Under the pieces are notes generated by a model. That model was not told where the DNA came from. It ran no database searches and was given only the letters and a program-made list of their open reading frames with translations. A program made the position numbers and the translations under genes. Below are positions 25,702 through 35,566 of a stretch of 64,000 bases of DNA, in pieces; the stretch's first letter is position 1, and each line of letters starts with the position of its first letter. The DNA comes from Sphingobium ummariense RL-3 (GTDB taxonomy: Bacteria; Pseudomonadota; Alphaproteobacteria; Sphingomonadales; Sphingomonadaceae): assembly GCF_000447205.1 (NCBI RefSeq), contig NZ_AUWY01000116.1, positions 1 to 64,000 of the forward strand, in the 5' to 3' direction.

Positions 25702-26780
25702 GCGCTGCGCAGCCTGCCGCCACGATCGGCTCGACGGTCGATGTCGCCATCAACAGTGCGTTCGACGAGACGCGTCTTGCCGCTTATCTGACGGGCCGGA
25801 TCGCCGATCTTTCCGGACCCATGCGCGTCCAGCAGTTCGAGGGCGGCCAATCCAACCCGACCTTCCTTCTGTCGACGCCGGACCATCGCTACGTCCTGCG
25901 GCGCAAGCCTGCGGGCGTTTTGCTGAAATCCGCCCATGCGGTGGATCGCGAATATCGCATCACCAAGGCCCTGCACCAAGCCGGGCTGCCGATCGCCGAG
26001 CCGCTGCTGCTGTGCGAGGATGAGGATGTCATCGGCAGCATCTTCTATGTGATGCGCTATGTTCCCGGACGCAGCTTCTGGGACCCGCGCATGCCGGGCC
26101 TCGACCGTGCGGAACGCGCCGCGATCTACGATTCCGCGAACGAAACGCTCGCCCGGCTGCATATGGTCGATTTCGCGGCGCTTGGGCTCTCCGACTATGG
26201 CAAGCCGGGCAATTATTTCGCGCGGCAGATTTCGCGCTGGTCGCGGCAATATGATGCCTCGCGCACCCGCGACATCCCGGAGATGGACCGGCTGATAGAC
26301 TGGCTGCCCGGCGCGATTCCAGCCACAGAAGAACGCACCACGATCATCCATGGCGACTATTCCTTCCACAACCTGCTGGTCCATCCGACCGAGCCGCGCG
26401 TTTCCGCTGTCATAGACTGGGAACTGTCGACTTTGGGCGATCCGCTCGGCGACCTCACCTATCATATGATGGAGTGGTTCAGGCCGGAGGGCGTGGATGT
26501 GCGCGGAACCCTGCGCGGCGCCGATCTCGCCACACTCGGTATTCCAAGTGCGGAGGACTATGCCCGGCGCTACTGCGAGCGGACCGGCCTTCGCGGCGAT
26601 CCAACGCACCCCTTCTACCGCGCCTTCAACCTGTTCCGGGTGGCCGCGATTTTGCAAGGCATCGCCGGGCGGGCGCGCGACGGCGTGCAGACCGCAAGCA
26701 ATGCCGGAGACATCGTCACACGGATCGAACCACTCGCCAAGGCCGCCTGGCTGGCAGCGCAGGAGGCCGGCGCAGTCTGA
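25698..26780 (+). CDS. APH-type phosphotransferase (ACAD10/LvaA-like kinase), copy 1
   Basis: This 360-residue protein belongs to the aminoglycoside phosphotransferase-like kinase group found next to or fused with ACAD10/11 dehydrogenases. It shows the glycine-rich N-lobe [12 protein letters not shown], the ATP lysine in YVLRRKP, catalytic [13 protein letters not shown] and the metal-binding [14 protein letters not shown]. By analogy with LvaA it may phosphorylate the hydroxyl of a 4-hydroxyacyl-CoA; antibiotic resistance is unlikely. GTG 25698 overlaps the dehydrogenase stop as GTGA, which implies tight coupling. A second kinase of the same type lies at 45777-46847. Confidence 0.9.
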   Translation: MSAAQPAATIGSTVDVAINSAFDETRLAAYLTGRIADLSGPMRVQQFEGGQSNPTFLLSTPDHRYVLRRKPAGVLLKSAHAVDREYRITKALHQAGLPIAEPLLLCEDEDVIGSIFYVMRYVPGRSFWDPRMPGLDRAERAAIYDSANETLARLHMVDFAALGLSDYGKPGNYFARQISRWSRQYDASRTRDIPEMDRLIDWLPGAIPATEERTTIIHGDYSFHNLLVHPTEPRVSAVIDWELSTLGDPLGDLTYHMMEWFRPEGVDVRGTLRGADLATLGIPSAEDYARRYCERTGLRGDPTHPFYRAFNLFRVAAILQGIAGRARDGVQTASNAGDIVTRIEPLAKAAWLAAQEAGAV

Positions 26781-26846
26781 TCTTCTGACAGGATGAAACG
26801 AGATTTCAGGGCGAAAGACAAAATGGCCCTAATCAGAGGGAGAGAG

Positions 26847-29726
26847 ATGATGACAAGGTTCAAGATTGGCCGATTGGCGCTCCTTTCGGGATGCGCGTTT
26901 GCCGGGATCATCGTGCCGGCCCATGCGCAAACGGCGACGACCGAACCGCAGTCGGCGGAGGATGCCGGCGCGCCTTCCACACGCGACATCGTCGTCACCG
27001 GAACGCGCGTCGTGCGCGACGGCTACAACCAGCCGACACCGGTCACCGTTGCGCCCACAACGGAGTTGGTGAAGGCGACCCCAACCAATCTCGCCGATGC
27101 GATCAACAAGCTGCCGCAGTTCGCCAACTCCGTGAGCCCACAGTCCAACAGCCAGTTGCAGGGCAATAGCGGCGAACATGGCAATCTGCTCAACCTGCGC
27201 GGCGTCGGCCCGACGCGGGCGCTGATCCTCCTCGACGGCATCCGCGTTCCGCCTACGACTTTCCGCGGCGCGGTGGACGTCAATACGATTCCCCAGCTGC
27301 TGATCCAGCGGGTGGATGTCGTGACCGGCGGCGCATCGGCTGTCTATGGCTCCGACGCCGTCAGCGGCGCGGTCAACTTCGTCCTCGACAAGAAGTTCAC
27401 CGGCGTGAAGGGCGTCGCGCAGCGCGGCGTATCGACACGGGGCGACCTCGGCAACTATCGCATCGGCATTGCAGGGGGCCTCAGCTTTGCAGGCGATCGC
27501 GGTCATGTCCTTGCCTCGATCGAGCGTTTTCACAGCGATGGCATCAAGCGCAGCGCTCGCATCTATGGTGACGACGCCTATGCGGCCGTGGGCTCGGTCC
27601 CCGGATCGACCGCCGCACCCGGTCGCGCGGCAAACCCATTCATCTTCCTGCCGAACCTGCGTTTCACGACCAACGACTATAATAACGGCATCATCCTGAC
27701 GAGCACCGTGCCCTCGCTCGCCAACAACATCTTCCTGCCCGGCGGCGCGGTCCGCCCGATACAGCGCGGCACCCCCACCGGGACGCCCGGCACCAATGTG
27801 GGCGGCGATGGCCTCTATATTCCCGGTTTCAACCAGTTGATCGCACCGCTGACGACGACCCAGGGCTTCGGCCGACTGGCCTACGACCTGACCGACGGGC
27901 TGACGGCGCATGTCCAGGGCAGCTATTCGCGCAGCGTCACCAGCTACGATACGCAGGCCCAGTCCGTGCTCGGCTTCCGCTTCTTCAGCGGCAACGCCTT
28001 CCTGAACCCGGCGGTCCAGGCGCAAATGGGCCCCAATGACAGCTTCACCGTCTTCCGCTTCATCGGCGAGCAGGGGCCGATCCCGACGCGGGAGGCGACC
28101 AATGCCTATCTCATCAACGGCGGCCTTGAGTGGAACCTTGGCGGATGGAATATCACCGCCGACTATACCCATGGCAATTCCGTCACCAAATTCGCTCAGA
28201 CGCAGGTCGAGATTCCCAAGCTGGCAGCAGCGCTGGACGCGGTTCGCGGACCCGATGGCTCGATCGTATGCCGCGTTACGCTGACCAACCCCGGCCTCTA
28301 TCCGGGGTGTAAGCCGCTCAATGTCTTCGGCGCGGGAACACCCTCCGCCGCCGATTTGCAAACCGTCCTTGGCGTATCCCGCTATCGTGCGATGAACACG
28401 ACCGACGACTTCGTCGTGTCGGCGCGAGGGGATCTGTTCGAGCTTCCGGCTGGTCCGGTGACGGTCGCCATTGGCGGGCAATATCGTGAGCAGAAGCTGG
28501 ACCTGACGTCCAATTCGGATCCCACGGTGCCCATCGATTTTACCGGGCTGCGCGGCATTCCCGCCAATCGTCAGACCCGCTTCAACAACACCAATGTGGG
28601 TGCGGCCTTTGGCAAGCTGAACGTGAAGGAAGCCTTTGCAGAAGCGCAGGTTCCGATATTTAAGGGCAAGCCTTTTGCGGAAGAACTGAGCCTCAACGGT
28701 GCGTTCCGCCTCACCGACTATAGCACCAGCGGAAGCGTCAAGACCTGGAAGGTCGGCGCGGTCTACAAGCCCATCCAAGACATCATGTTCCGTGCCACGC
28801 GATCGCGGGACATCCGCGCGCCTTCGCTGTTCGAGCTGTTCGCCGGCGTTCAGACCGCGCCCGTGAACTTCAACGATCCACACACGGGCACGTCGGGTTC
28901 GATCCGTCAGCTCAGCGGCGGCAATCCCAATCTCGATCCCGAAACCGGCGACACCTTCGCTGCGGGCATCGTTCTTAGCCCCAGCTTCCTGCCGGGCTTC
29001 GACCTATCCGTCGATTATTACGATCTCAAGATCAAGGGCGCCATTGCTACCCAAGGGTTGAACGACGTGATCAACGAATGCGAAACGTCGAACGGCACAT
29101 CACCAACCTGTGCGCTTATCGAAAGGCCGCTGCCCTTCAGCGACCGGTCAGCCGGCAACTATCCGATTTCGGTGAGTCTCATCACGCAGAATATTAGCTT
29201 CCTGCGGACCAGCGGTCTGGATATTGCTGCGTCGTACCGGACCAAGCTCGGCAATGGCGAGCTCGCGCTGCGCGCCTCCGCCAACTACCTGGACCGCTAC
29301 AAGTCACAAACCAATTCCATCGCGCCGGTGATCGATTATGCCGGCCATGGGGTCAACAGCCAGACGGGCTATGCCTATCCCAAGTTCAGGGGTACGCTCA
29401 GCGCCAACTACACCAATGGGGGCCTCACCCTGTTCGTGCAGGAGTCTATGATCGGCAAGGTGACCATCGGCAACCTGAAGAACGACCCGACGTCCTTCTA
29501 TGCCGTCCCTGCGATCAAGCCGGTCTTCTATACCGACGCCACGGCATCCTATAAGTTCGACGTGCGCGGGGAGCCGGAGCTGTTCGTGACAGCCACGAAC
29601 CTGTTCGACCGCAAGCCGCCGCTGGTTGCCGCGGCCGCCGCGCCGGGACTTCTCTACCCGACCCTGTTCACGCTCTACAACGTTGCCGGGCGCACGCTCA
29701 CGGCCGGGGTTCGTTTCAAGTTCTGA
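26847..29726 (+). CDS. TonB-dependent outer-membrane receptor of the catabolic island
   Basis: A 959-residue receptor with signal peptide (MTRFKIGRLALLSGCAFAGI, cleavage after AHAQ), TonB-box region DIVVTGTRVV, plug motifs LLNLRGVGPTRALILLDGIR and GGASAVYGSDAVSGAVNFV, and a barrel ending TLTAGVRFKF. It probably takes up the island's growth substrate, since it lies 66 bases after the kinase gene in the same direction and ahead of an MFS transporter. Start is ATG 26847 or the adjacent ATG 26850, with GAGGGAG upstream. The paralogous receptor at 7766-10792 lies in the core block. Substrate is unknown, but receptors of this class in sphingomonads often serve bulky hydrophobic compounds. Confidence 0.93.
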   Translation: MMTRFKIGRLALLSGCAFAGIIVPAHAQTATTEPQSAEDAGAPSTRDIVVTGTRVVRDGYNQPTPVTVAPTTELVKATPTNLADAINKLPQFANSVSPQSNSQLQGNSGEHGNLLNLRGVGPTRALILLDGIRVPPTTFRGAVDVNTIPQLLIQRVDVVTGGASAVYGSDAVSGAVNFVLDKKFTGVKGVAQRGVSTRGDLGNYRIGIAGGLSFAGDRGHVLASIERFHSDGIKRSARIYGDDAYAAVGSVPGSTAAPGRAANPFIFLPNLRFTTNDYNNGIILTSTVPSLANNIFLPGGAVRPIQRGTPTGTPGTNVGGDGLYIPGFNQLIAPLTTTQGFGRLAYDLTDGLTAHVQGSYSRSVTSYDTQAQSVLGFRFFSGNAFLNPAVQAQMGPNDSFTVFRFIGEQGPIPTREATNAYLINGGLEWNLGGWNITADYTHGNSVTKFAQTQVEIPKLAAALDAVRGPDGSIVCRVTLTNPGLYPGCKPLNVFGAGTPSAADLQTVLGVSRYRAMNTTDDFVVSARGDLFELPAGPVTVAIGGQYREQKLDLTSNSDPTVPIDFTGLRGIPANRQTRFNNTNVGAAFGKLNVKEAFAEAQVPIFKGKPFAEELSLNGAFRLTDYSTSGSVKTWKVGAVYKPIQDIMFRATRSRDIRAPSLFELFAGVQTAPVNFNDPHTGTSGSIRQLSGGNPNLDPETGDTFAAGIVLSPSFLPGFDLSVDYYDLKIKGAIATQGLNDVINECETSNGTSPTCALIERPLPFSDRSAGNYPISVSLITQNISFLRTSGLDIAASYRTKLGNGELALRASANYLDRYKSQTNSIAPVIDYAGHGVNSQTGYAYPKFRGTLSANYTNGGLTLFVQESMIGKVTIGNLKNDPTSFYAVPAIKPVFYTDATASYKFDVRGEPELFVTATNLFDRKPPLVAAAAAPGLLYPTLFTLYNVAGRTLTAGVRFKF

Positions 29727-29770
29727 TGGGTTGCCAGACGGACTGCCGACGAGGGAAGTTCGATAATTCG

Positions 29771-29797
29771 GGGAGGCCCGCCCAAGGCGGGCCTCCC
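29771..29797 (+). terminator. Strong hairpin between receptor and MFS genes
   Basis: GGGAGGCCCGCC (29771-29782) pairs perfectly with GGCGGGCCTCCC (29786-29797) around a CAA loop, a 12-bp GC-rich stem. No T tract follows, so it may slow or stabilise the transcript end rather than terminate fully. That would lower MFS and DUF1254 expression relative to the receptor. Confidence 0.5.
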
Positions 29798-29829
29798 ATC
29801 AATCAAAGAGCTTTTCAAGAGGTAAGCGC

Positions 29830-31128
29830 ATGAACAGCCCTCCCATTGGCCTAACTGCCCCGCCGACCACCTCCGCGGCCGGGTTGCGCCGTACGATGCT
29901 GGTCATGCTGGGCCTGGTTTCGATGTTCAACTATATCGATCGCACGGTCCTGTCAGTGCTTCAGGAACCGATCAAGCGGGAGCTGGGGTTGAGCGACGGC
30001 CAGCTCGGACTGCTCACCGGCCTTGCCTTCGCGCTGTTCTACGCGACGCTTTCCCTTCCGATCGCGCGCCTGGCGGATCGCTTCAATCGCCGCAACATCA
30101 TCGCCGCCTCGCTCGCCACCTGGAGCGGCATGACCGCGCTTTCGGGCCTGGCGACCGGCTTCGGCTCGCTGGTCGCATTCCGCATCGGCGTCGCACTGGG
30201 AGAAGCGGGCTCCGTGCCGGCTTCCCATTCCATCATCGCTGATTATTACCCGCCCGAAAAGCGGGTCACGGCGCTCGCACTATGGGGACTGGCGCTCCCG
30301 GCCGGGATCATGCTTGGCTATGCATCGGGCGGCTGGATCGCCGCCGCGCTGGGGTGGCGTCTCGCCTTCGGGGTGATCGGCGTCGCAGGGCTGGCCCTGG
30401 CGCCGCTCGTCCTGCTGCTCGTGCGGGAGCCTGCGCGGACGGGATCGGGCCTTTCGGCCAGAACGGAAAAAGCGCCACCCCTCGGCGAAGCCATGCGCTT
30501 CCTGTGGCGGCTGCGGACCTATCGCTACATGCTGATCGGCACGACCCTTCATGCCTTCGCCCAATATGCGATGATGAGCTGGTCCGCGCCCTTCTACATG
30601 CGCGTCCACCATATGCCGCTTGCCGACGTCGCCTCCTGGCTGGCGCTGATGAACGGGCTGGGAGGCGGCATCGGCATCTATCTGGGCGGCCGCCTGTCGG
30701 ACGCGGCGGGATCGCGCGATCCGGCGGGTCGCGTCTGGGTGAGCGCCGCCGCGATGCTCCTGATGGTGCCGGCCGCGCTGGTCCAGTTCCTGATCCCTTC
30801 GCTGACGGCGTCGCTGGCGTTCGGCTTCCTGGCGACCATGCTGATGTTCTTCTATTATGGCCCGATCATAGGTGTCCCGCAGTCTGTTGTTCCGCCGCGC
30901 ATCCGGGCACTTACGTCGGCCGTGACCCTGTTGGTCTTCAACCTGTTCGGGCTCGGTCTGGGGCCGGCGCTGACGGGGTTCCTCAGCGATTATCTGGCGG
31001 CGGCGGACGGGATGCACGACACATCGCTGCGTTACGCGCTTTCGGCCGTGGTCCTGTTCTCGCTCGCGGGCGCTGGCAGCATCGCCTGGGCATCCCGCTT
31101 CTACGCAGGAGATCTTAAGGAGCATTGA
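29830..31128 (+). CDS. Major facilitator superfamily transporter
   Basis: A 432-residue inner-membrane protein with about twelve hydrophobic segments, of the spinster-like/anion symporter type common in aromatic and steroid acid clusters. The family signature lies in the first loop: LADRFNRRNIIAASLATWSG, and RIGVALGEAGSVPASHSII in helix 4-5. The central loop (LSARTEKAPPLGEAMRF) is cytoplasmic by charge. It probably imports the acid substrate from the periplasm. It is followed after seven bases by the secreted DUF1254/DUF1214 gene. Confidence 0.9.
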   Translation: MNSPPIGLTAPPTTSAAGLRRTMLVMLGLVSMFNYIDRTVLSVLQEPIKRELGLSDGQLGLLTGLAFALFYATLSLPIARLADRFNRRNIIAASLATWSGMTALSGLATGFGSLVAFRIGVALGEAGSVPASHSIIADYYPPEKRVTALALWGLALPAGIMLGYASGGWIAAALGWRLAFGVIGVAGLALAPLVLLLVREPARTGSGLSARTEKAPPLGEAMRFLWRLRTYRYMLIGTTLHAFAQYAMMSWSAPFYMRVHHMPLADVASWLALMNGLGGGIGIYLGGRLSDAAGSRDPAGRVWVSAAAMLLMVPAALVQFLIPSLTASLAFGFLATMLMFFYYGPIIGVPQSVVPPRIRALTSAVTLLVFNLFGLGLGPALTGFLSDYLAAADGMHDTSLRYALSAVVLFSLAGAGSIAWASRFYAGDLKEH

Positions 31129-31135
31129 ATCTCTC

Positions 31136-32611
31136 ATGCTGCCAGTCCTTTCTCACAAGCTGTTGTTCGCCCTTCTGTTGAGCGTCGTTGCCCCACAGCC
31201 GCTTCAGTCAGAGCCGCTCCAAAACGCGACGAACACGCGGCAGATATTTGCCGGTGCAAGCACCGACCCTTACACCCTGGCCGTTCGGGCAACTGTCTGG
31301 GGCTACCCCTTGGTTCGGGCTGCGCAGCTGCGGCAGAAGGCAACTCAGCCGGAGCATCCTTTCGCTCCTCGTCCGGCAACGCTTGCCACGGCTCCGATCA
31401 ACCGGATCGGGCAGGCGCGCGATCTTGCCGGACCCGACACGCGGATCGGTGTCGCGCCGAACAACGACACACTCTACAGCCTCGCCTTTCTCGACACGCA
31501 GGCGGGGCCGTTTCAGCTCGACACGCCAGACTTCGGGACACGCTACCATGTCTTTCAGTTCGGCGACGCAGACAGCGAGACGCGGCAATCCTATGGTCAG
31601 AGCAGCCATGGCGGGCGGCTTCCGCCGATTTTCATCGTCGGGCCGGACTATCGCGGAGAAATCCCGAAGGGCGTGAAGGTCGTCCGCAGCGCGCAGCGTT
31701 ACCTCATGGTGGCGGGACGCATCCTCGTCGACGGACCACAGGATCTGTCGAACGTACATCGCCTTCAGGACGCGATAAGGCTGCGCCAATGGTCTGGCGG
31801 GGGACGCCTGACCGAAGCGCCGATAACATCGCAGCGCCCCTTGGCAGGCGACAGGAAGGACGTGCCCGAAGGCCTGAAGCTTCTCGTCGATCTGGGCACG
31901 GTGCTTGAAGACTGGCGCGTGTCGAAGGAGGATACCGATTTGGTCGCATCCCTGCGCCGCATCGGCCTCACCGTCCAAAGCGGCTTCCGCTACGCGCATC
32001 TGCCGGCAGCCGAGCGCGCCGCCATCGAGCGTGGCGTCGCCGATGGCCTTGCCATCATTCGGGAGAAGACGCGCCATCTCGGCACGCTTTCGGGTGGCTG
32101 GTCCACCAGCTATGCCGGCTCCCGCTTCGATCGGGATTTCCTGTTGCGCGCAGCCGTGGCGATGGACCAGATTTATGTGCTTGAGAAGGGCGAAGCGCTT
32201 TACCCGGTCGCTCATCTCGATGCGCAAGGGCGACAGCTCGACGGCCGGAACAACTACACCCTCTGCTTTCGTAAACAGGATTTGCCTCCGGTGGACGGCT
32301 TCTGGTCCATCACGCTCTATTATGAGAAAGGCTTTCTGGCCGCCAATCCGATCGATCGCTACTCGATCGGCGACCGGACGCCCGACCTCACCTATGGACC
32401 GGATGGATCGCTTCGCCTTCTCATCCAGAATCACGATCCCGGCGTGGACGGACGGGCGAACTGGCTGCCCGCTCCGCGCGAACCGTTCATGCTGATGATG
32501 CGCCTTTACCGCCCCAAGGCAAGGGCAGCGGAGGCAGGATGGCATCCGCCAGCCGTCCAACCGATTAACACAAAAGTCCCGCCTGCTTCAGCGGGTTGTG
32601 AGAGCCCCTAG
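31136..32611 (+). CDS. DUF1254/DUF1214 domain-containing secreted protein, copy 1
   Basis: The 491-residue product has a signal peptide (about residues 1-26) and two known domains of unknown function. DUF1254 is marked by VRATVWGYPLV and GVAPNNDTLYSLAFLD. DUF1214 at the C terminus is marked by GFWSITLYYEKGFL, RYSIGDRTPDL and a WLPAPREPFMLMMRLY ending. No enzyme activity is established for this pair that I can name. It is the last gene of the rightward unit and ends two bases from the convergent SDR stop. A related copy (44341-45780) is embedded in the other rightward operon, which argues for a real periplasmic role in the pathway. Confidence 0.85.
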   Translation: MLPVLSHKLLFALLLSVVAPQPLQSEPLQNATNTRQIFAGASTDPYTLAVRATVWGYPLVRAAQLRQKATQPEHPFAPRPATLATAPINRIGQARDLAGPDTRIGVAPNNDTLYSLAFLDTQAGPFQLDTPDFGTRYHVFQFGDADSETRQSYGQSSHGGRLPPIFIVGPDYRGEIPKGVKVVRSAQRYLMVAGRILVDGPQDLSNVHRLQDAIRLRQWSGGGRLTEAPITSQRPLAGDRKDVPEGLKLLVDLGTVLEDWRVSKEDTDLVASLRRIGLTVQSGFRYAHLPAAERAAIERGVADGLAIIREKTRHLGTLSGGWSTSYAGSRFDRDFLLRAAVAMDQIYVLEKGEALYPVAHLDAQGRQLDGRNNYTLCFRKQDLPPVDGFWSITLYYEKGFLAANPIDRYSIGDRTPDLTYGPDGSLRLLIQNHDPGVDGRANWLPAPREPFMLMMRLYRPKARAAEAGWHPPAVQPINTKVPPASAGCESP

Positions 32612-32613
32612 CA

Positions 32614-33360
32614 TCAGGCCACCGTCCGCCCGTTGTCGATCACGATCTCCGCGCCGTTCAGCCGGGCGGACTCGTCCGACACCAGAAACAGGACCAGATC
32701 AGCGACATGCTCCGGCTGCCCCTCATGCCGTTGGGCGGCTTCGCGCAACTCGAGCGCGGCGAAGCGATAGGCCTTGCGCACCATCTGCGTATCGTGCGAG
32801 CCGGGGAGAACCACATTGGCGCGAACGGGATAGTCCTGCTGCTGGCAATGCACGATCAGGCTGCGCGTCATGGAGAGCACGGCTCCCTTCGCCGCGCTAT
32901 AGGCGAACACCGCCGGATTGCCCCGGATCGCGGCTACCGACGCGATGTTGACGATCGATCCCGCGCCGCTGGCCGCCAGAGCCGGCAGGCAGGTCTTGCA
33001 TCCCAGGAACGTCCCTTCCGCCGAAACGGCCATCACGCGGCGGAATGCTTCCAGCGACGACTGCTCGACCGTTTCGAAGACGGCAATGCCGGCATTGTTG
33101 ACCAGCGCATCGAGCCGGCCATGCGCCTCCATGATGGCTTCCAGCGCTGCCTGCCATTGCGCTTCGCAGGTCACGTCCAGACGCAATGCCATCGCGGCCG
33201 GAAGCGTATCGGCGACCCGCTGCGCTTCCCCCTCGTCGATATCGGCGACGATCACCCGCGCACCTTCGCGTGACAGTGCTTCGGCGTCAGCCTTACCCAG
33301 CCCGTGCGCCGCGCCTGTGACGAGAACGACCTTCCCTTCAACTCTGCCTTTCGTGACCAT
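32614..33360 (-). CDS. Short-chain dehydrogenase/reductase (SDR)
   Basis: A 248-residue classical SDR: cofactor loop VLVTGAAHGLGKADAEAL, acidic D in IVADID suggesting NAD preference, LVNNAGIAVF, catalytic Ser in NIASVAAI, and YSAAKGAVLSM with Tyr-x3-Lys. It ends IVIDNGRTVA. It is the final gene of the leftward unit headed by the DUF35 gene and lies 11 bases after the dehydrogenase subunit. It may oxidise a hydroxyacyl-CoA or ring/side-chain alcohol. Confidence 0.9.
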   Translation of the reverse strand: MVTKGRVEGKVVLVTGAAHGLGKADAEALSREGARVIVADIDEGEAQRVADTLPAAMALRLDVTCEAQWQAALEAIMEAHGRLDALVNNAGIAVFETVEQSSLEAFRRVMAVSAEGTFLGCKTCLPALAASGAGSIVNIASVAAIRGNPAVFAYSAAKGAVLSMTRSLIVHCQQQDYPVRANVVLPGSHDTQMVRKAYRFAALELREAAQRHEGQPEHVADLVLFLVSDESARLNGAEIVIDNGRTVA

Positions 33361-33371
33361 GGCCGATCCCG

Positions 33372-34370
33372 TCAGGCTGCCAGGGCGGCTCGGGCGGCGA
33401 TCCCACCGCCATGGAGGCGTGACAGCAGCAGCACGCGGCGCAGCACGCGCCCGACCGCGAGTTCATCCGTCACCCCCATGCCGCCATGCAGCTGGACAGC
33501 CTCCTCCGCGAGTTTCAAGGCAACGTCGCCAATATAGGCCCTTGCTGCCGTCACGGCCTGGACCCGTTTTTCTTCCTCGACCAGGGCCGCTTTCAGAAGC
33601 AACGATCGCGACTGCTCCAGCCAGGTGTACATCCGCGCGCAGCGATGCTGCACGACCTGGAAGCTCGCGATCGGCTTGCCGAACTGGTGGCGCTGTCTGA
33701 CATAATCGACGGTCAGGTCGAGCAGGGTCGCCATCGCGCCGACCAGTTCGGCGACGATCGACAGGCCTGTGAGAGCGTGAGCTTCGGCCCATAGGCTCGC
33801 CGGGACCGTGAGCGGCTGGGCCTGCGCCGCATCGAATCGCACATTGGCCGCCATGCTGCCGTCGACCAGACGAACCGGCGTCCTGCGAACGCCGCTGTCC
33901 TGACCGTCAACAAGCAGAAGCGTGCCCGCTTCCGTTTCCACGACGAAGGCTTCAGCGTCCATGCCATCCCGGACGATGCCCGCCGATCCGCAAAGCCTTT
34001 CGTCCACAAACGCGCCACCCGATGCGAATGCGAGCAGCGCGTCACCTTGCATCAGCCTGTCGCTCCAGCGCTCGGCCGCAGGATTACCAGCGATCACCCG
34101 GCCGCATAGCAGGATAGCCTCGGCCATGGGCGTGATCGCAAGGGCGCGTCCCAGCTCTTCCGAAACGATCATCACCTCTACCGCGCCGCCGCCCAGACCG
34201 CCTGCCTGCTCCGGCGTCAGCAGGGCGAAAAGGCCGAGTTCCCCCAAGGCGCGCCAGTCGTCCGGAGACATCGGCCCCTTTGCCATGGTCGTCGCGTCAT
34301 AGCGGTCCGCCAGAAAGCGGCGGACCATGTCGCGGACCATTGCCTGCTCATCGCTGAGCGCGAGGTTCAT
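33372..34370 (-). CDS. Acyl-CoA dehydrogenase, short subunit
   Basis: At 332 residues this acyl-CoA dehydrogenase homologue is shorter than the usual 380-400. It begins MNLALSDEQAMVRDMVRRFL and keeps the C-terminal QRHQFGKPIASFQVVQH and VQLHGGMGVTDELAVG. The final segment (RVLLLSRLHGGG) lacks the usual GGTxEI motif. The middle FAD-binding TE(P/A)xxGSD segment is also not recognisable. Such reduced subunits pair with a complete one in heteromeric alpha2beta2 dehydrogenases of steroid side-chain degradation (ChsE/FadE type). The likely partner is at 35567-36745 in the same operon. Confidence 0.87.
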   Translation of the reverse strand: MNLALSDEQAMVRDMVRRFLADRYDATTMAKGPMSPDDWRALGELGLFALLTPEQAGGLGGGAVEVMIVSEELGRALAITPMAEAILLCGRVIAGNPAAERWSDRLMQGDALLAFASGGAFVDERLCGSAGIVRDGMDAEAFVVETEAGTLLLVDGQDSGVRRTPVRLVDGSMAANVRFDAAQAQPLTVPASLWAEAHALTGLSIVAELVGAMATLLDLTVDYVRQRHQFGKPIASFQVVQHRCARMYTWLEQSRSLLLKAALVEEEKRVQAVTAARAYIGDVALKLAEEAVQLHGGMGVTDELAVGRVLRRVLLLSRLHGGGIAARAALAA

Positions 34371-34373
34371 GGC

Positions 34374-35549
34374 TCAGAGCACCTCGATGATCGAGGCGTT
34401 GGCGATGCCGCCACCTTCGCACATGGTCTGGAGGCCATAGCGCTGGCCGCGCGCCTTCAGCGCATGGACGAGCGTCGCCATCAGCTTCGTCCCGGTCGCG
34501 CCGAGCGGATGGCCAAGCGCAATCGCGCCCCCATTGACGTTCAACCTCGCCGGGTCCGCGTCGAGCGCCTTCATCCAGGCCATGGGGATCGACGCGAAGG
34601 CTTCGTTCACTTCGAACAGATCGATGTCCTTCATCGACATGCCAGCCCGATCGAGAACCCGCCGCGTCGCCGGGATCGGTTCTTCCAGCATGATGACCGG
34701 GTCACCCGCCGTGACCGCCAGATTGACGATACGGGCGATGGGCGTCAGGCCATGCGCCCTGACGGCGGCTTCGGACGCGACGAGCACGCCGCTCGCGCCG
34801 TCGCAGATCTGGCTCGCGGTCGCCGCGGACAGCGTGCCACCCTCGCTCAGCAGCTTGACCGAACCGATCGACTCCATCGACGCATCGGCGCGGACCCCTT
34901 CGTCTCGGTCATGGATGGCTTGCTCCCCTTCCGCCGTGACGATGGGCACCGGCACGATCTCCTTGTCGAACGCGCCTGCATCCATGGCCGCTGCCGCCTT
35001 CTGGTGGCTGGCGAGCGCGAACCGGTCATGATCGTCGCGGGTGAAGCCATATTTGTCCGCGATCATCTGTGCGCCGTGGAACTGGCTGAACATCTCCACG
35101 CCATAGCGCTTCTGGATCGCCTCGGAGAAAGGATTGGCGCCGATGCCGCCGGCTTTGGCCAGCGTGATGGGGGAACCCATCGGCACGCGCGTCATGCTCT
35201 CGACGCCGCCGGCGATCACGATGTCCTGAAGGCCCGACATGACCGCCTGCGCCGCGAAATGCACGGCCTGCTGGGATGAGCCGCACTGCCGGTCGATCGT
35301 CACCGCCGGCACGCTGTCGGGCAGGCTGGAGGCAAGCACGATGTTGCGGCCGAAGGCGAAGGTCTGCTCGCCCATCTGGCTGACGCAACCGATGATGACA
35401 TCGTCAATCGCGGCGGGATCGACACCGGCGTCGGCGACCAGTGCGTCCAGAACGAGGGCGCCAAGATCGGCGGGGTGCCAGCCGGCAAGGCGGCCGTTGC
35501 GGCGGCCGCCGGCGGTGCGACGGGCGGAAACGATATAGGCTTCAGGCAT
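34374..35549 (-). CDS. Thiolase (acetyl-CoA acyltransferase)
   Basis: A 391-residue degradative thiolase that would cleave a 3-ketoacyl-CoA with CoA to release acetyl- or propionyl-CoA. All catalytic elements are visible: nucleophilic Cys in DRQCGSSQQAV, the NVNGGAIALGHPLGATG segment with the His, and the second Cys in CEGGGIANASII. It lies three bases before the short dehydrogenase subunit and 17 after the long one. With the FadJ-like enzyme it completes a beta-oxidation cycle. Confidence 0.93.
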   Translation of the reverse strand: MPEAYIVSARRTAGGRRNGRLAGWHPADLGALVLDALVADAGVDPAAIDDVIIGCVSQMGEQTFAFGRNIVLASSLPDSVPAVTIDRQCGSSQQAVHFAAQAVMSGLQDIVIAGGVESMTRVPMGSPITLAKAGGIGANPFSEAIQKRYGVEMFSQFHGAQMIADKYGFTRDDHDRFALASHQKAAAAMDAGAFDKEIVPVPIVTAEGEQAIHDRDEGVRADASMESIGSVKLLSEGGTLSAATASQICDGASGVLVASEAAVRAHGLTPIARIVNLAVTAGDPVIMLEEPIPATRRVLDRAGMSMKDIDLFEVNEAFASIPMAWMKALDADPARLNVNGGAIALGHPLGATGTKLMATLVHALKARGQRYGLQTMCEGGGIANASIIEVL

Positions 35550-35566
35550 GATGCATCCTTCTTTGT

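Noticed and set aside
25698..26780. Aminoglycoside resistance as the role of the APH-type kinases
   Set aside because: They overlap or share operons with ACAD10/11-like dehydrogenases and match the acyl-CoA kinase branch better than resistance enzymes.
26829..28883. A minus-strand open frame of about 684 codons opposite the second TonB receptor
   Set aside because: No motif or ribosome-binding site; it is explained by the codon bias of the receptor.
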